A stretch of DNA of 23,753 nt from Bacteriovoracaceae bacterium UBA6261. Lineage in GTDB: Bacteria > Bdellovibrionota > Bacteriovoracia > Bacteriovoracales > Bacteriovoracaceae. The translations under genes and the position numbers were made by a program. The stretch is from NCBI GenBank assembly GCA_002440825.1, contig DJVH01000124.1, positions 1-23,753 of the forward strand. Reading direction: 5' to 3'. The notes beneath the pieces are model-generated. The model saw nothing but the letters and a program-made list of their open reading frames with translations. It was not told where the DNA came from and made no database searches. Shown piece by piece: positions 22,761-23,753 of this stretch. The number at the start of each line of letters is the position of its first letter. Within the stretch, counting starts at the first letter, position 1.

Positions 22761-23189
22761 ATGGAAAGTTCACTCTACACAAACTTAGGCATGAGAAAAA
22801 ACAGAACGTTTCAAGAAAAACGTCCTGAGGACAACCTTACTCTCAAAGATTTCATTGAGCATAAATTCACTCTACACAATGAAGAAGAATTGAAAAAAAC
22901 GTTCTCCCGTGAGTTAAAAGGCATTCTTCAAAAAGATAACCTTTTTGATTTAATTACGGCTTTTTTCGAACTCGAGACAGATCTGGCCGCAGCTGTTGAC
23001 AGCGTCGATTTCGAAGTGAATCTGAATTTCGATGAATTTTATAAAAATCTTTCTCCAGTGCTGATGCGTTCAATTCTTGAAAATTCTAACCGTCCGGACA
23101 ATGCTGCACAAATTCTCAAATCCATCACAGAAAGCCTTCGCATTGCTATTGAAGAAGAACTCTATCAATTGGAAGACTCTAAATTCTAG
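22761..23189 (+). CDS. hypothetical helical protein upstream of the HU gene
   Basis: 142 residues, soluble, acidic and almost entirely helical by composition; no Cys, no signal peptide, no motif I recognise. The N-terminal ~25 residues are basic (MRKNRTFQEKRPED) and the C-terminus ends LEDSKF. The ATG has a good AGAGG site. It is separated from the HU-like gene by only 9 bases, so the two are probably co-transcribed and may share a nucleoid-related role (inference). Confidence 0.72.
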   Translation: MESSLYTNLGMRKNRTFQEKRPEDNLTLKDFIEHKFTLHNEEELKKTFSRELKGILQKDNLFDLITAFFELETDLAAAVDSVDFEVNLNFDEFYKNLSPVLMRSILENSNRPDNAAQILKSITESLRIAIEEELYQLEDSKF

Positions 23190-23198
23190 GAATATTCA

Positions 23199-23492
23199 AT
23201 GAATCGCAAAGAGTTAGTCGAAGCACTTTTAAAAGACAGTGACCTTTCCAATATGACTAAAAAACAAGCGGATCATTTCATAGAAGTCATGCTCGACACC
23301 ATCATGCGCACAGTGAAAAAAGGCGAAGATGTGACTCTTGTCGGCTTCGGAACATTTTTGAAACACAAAAAGAAAGCTCGTCTGGGCGTTAACCCTTCTA
23401 CTAAACGCCGTATCAAAATAAAATCTCGTGTCGTTCCTAAATTCAAACCGGGAAAGCCCTGGAAGGAATTTATGAATGAGAAAGCCCGCTGA
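23199..23492 (+). CDS. HU/IHF-family DNA-binding protein
   Basis: 97 residues, the usual HU size. DLSNMTKKQADHFIEVMLD forms the first helices; VTLVGFGTF (46-53) and ARLGVNPSTKRRIKIK (60-75) are the beta-arm, with the DNA-intercalating Pro66 in the GxNP motif; VPKFKPGKPWK follows. HU-type dimers bend and compact DNA. It is slightly longer and more basic at its C-terminus than E. coli HU. HU rather than IHF cannot be separated by eye, so no gene symbol is given. Confidence 0.93.
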   Translation: MNRKELVEALLKDSDLSNMTKKQADHFIEVMLDTIMRTVKKGEDVTLVGFGTFLKHKKKARLGVNPSTKRRIKIKSRVVPKFKPGKPWKEFMNEKAR

Positions 23493-23500
23493 TACATTCT

Positions 23501-23577
23501 CAAAAATTGATTCAATGGACATTTGCGCTTCTTAATTTTTGATTACATGGCATTGAGTGCATTTCTGCCTCAATTGC
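23501..23577. repeat. two imperfect inverted repeats between the HU and RAYT genes
   Basis: CAAAAATT (23501-23508) pairs with AATTTTTG (23534-23541), and GCATTGAG (23550-23557) pairs with CTCAATTGC (23569-23577, one extra base). They fill the 112-base gap before a RAYT-type transposase gene. They could be a weak HU terminator or hairpins recognised by the transposase; neither is certain. Confidence 0.3.
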
Positions 23578-23604
23578 AGGCTCGATCTCTTGGAGGGATT
23601 GGGT

Positions 23605-23753
23605 ATGAAAATCAGAAAAGGTGAACAATTAAAATTTTTTGGAAAGCGAGGGCGTCCTTCTATCCACGATCGGGGCATCAGGCATATTGAAAGACCACGC
23701 TTCACTCGACCTCGTTCTTTTCATCTCACTATCAAAGTGAAATCAAATAAGGC
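23605..23753 (+). CDS. RAYT/IS200-like Y1 transposase, N-terminal part only
   Basis: The gene starts at the ATG at 23605, with a strong GGAGG site (23592-23596), and runs off the window. The 49 visible residues begin MKIRKGEQLKFFGKRGRPS and continue to RPRSFHLTIKVK, matching the start of REP-associated tyrosine transposases of the IS200 family as found in Bdellovibrionota, where a conserved RPxxLHLTIKV strand precedes the HUH motif. The HUH and catalytic Tyr lie outside the window, so activity cannot be judged. RAYTs are usually single-copy domesticated elements linked to palindromic REP repeats rather than mobile IS copies. Confidence 0.6.
   Translation, partial: MKIRKGEQLKFFGKRGRPSIHDRGIRHIERPRFTRPRSFHLTIKVKSNK

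Noticed and set aside
1..23753. tRNA, rRNA or tmRNA genes
   Set aside because: No cloverleaf-like or rRNA-like stretch was recognised in the gaps, all of which are under 150 bases.

Overview
The window looks like chromosomal DNA from a Gram-negative bacterium of the Bdellovibrionota, most likely the Bacteriovorax/Peredibacter (Bacteriovoracia) side. This is inferred from four things: an A/T-leaning base composition, very tight gene packing on both strands, many short secreted or lipoprotein genes of unknown function, and protein types familiar from that group (HD-GYP proteins with odd N-termini, a SpoIID plus amidase pair, a zinc-ribbon/CarD-like small protein, a secreted caspase-like protein, a DUF507 protein). 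No rRNA, tRNA, CRISPR array or prophage was seen.

Layout. 1-1130 (+): 3' part of an HD-GYP-like signalling gene. 6486-1127 (-): a leftward run of dCMP deaminase, SerA-like dehydrogenase, PurA, a membrane-anchored TPR protein, an L,D-transpeptidase and a polytopic membrane protein. serA, purA and the TPR gene are separated by 2 and 3 bases and are almost certainly one operon. 6602-7048 (+): DUF507. 7523-7092 (-): secreted Cys/GSRSEGW-repeat protein. 7632-9496 (+): secreted caspase-like protein translationally coupled to a small secreted protein. 10069-9497 (-): single-TM protein. 10132-10845 (+): SAM methyltransferase, converging on a 564-residue GT-C-like membrane protein (12533-10839, -). 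12679-14643 (+): a very long exported Gly/Tyr/Pro repeat protein. 15149-14718 (-): zinc-ribbon/SH3-like protein. 15209-17026 (+): UvrC without its C-terminal HhH domain. 17242-17030 (-): 70-residue zinc ribbon. 17342-17977 (+): uracil-DNA-glycosylase-like protein. 18072-20016 (+): SpoIID-like protein and zinc amidase. 20698-20051 (-): lipoprotein. 20835-23492 (+): four-TM HAMP-like protein, DsbA-like lipoprotein, a hypothetical protein and an HU-family protein. 23605-end (+): start of a RAYT-type Y1 transposase gene that runs off the window.

Functional themes are nucleotide and serine supply (dCMP deaminase, SerA, PurA), DNA repair (UvrC, UDG-like), peptidoglycan remodelling (L,D-transpeptidase, SpoIID plus amidase), envelope proteins and surface sugar or lipid modification (methyltransferase, GT-C protein). 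Convergent genes overlap or touch several times. In two cases (uvrC and the amidase) the rho-independent terminator of the opposing gene is written inside the last codons of the rightward gene and supplies a Lys-rich C-terminal tail. All intergenic gaps are shorter than 150 bases. The most unusual items are the caspase-like/small-protein pair, the glycine-rich repeat protein, the overprinted terminators, the HhH-less UvrC and the SpoIID-amidase pair.
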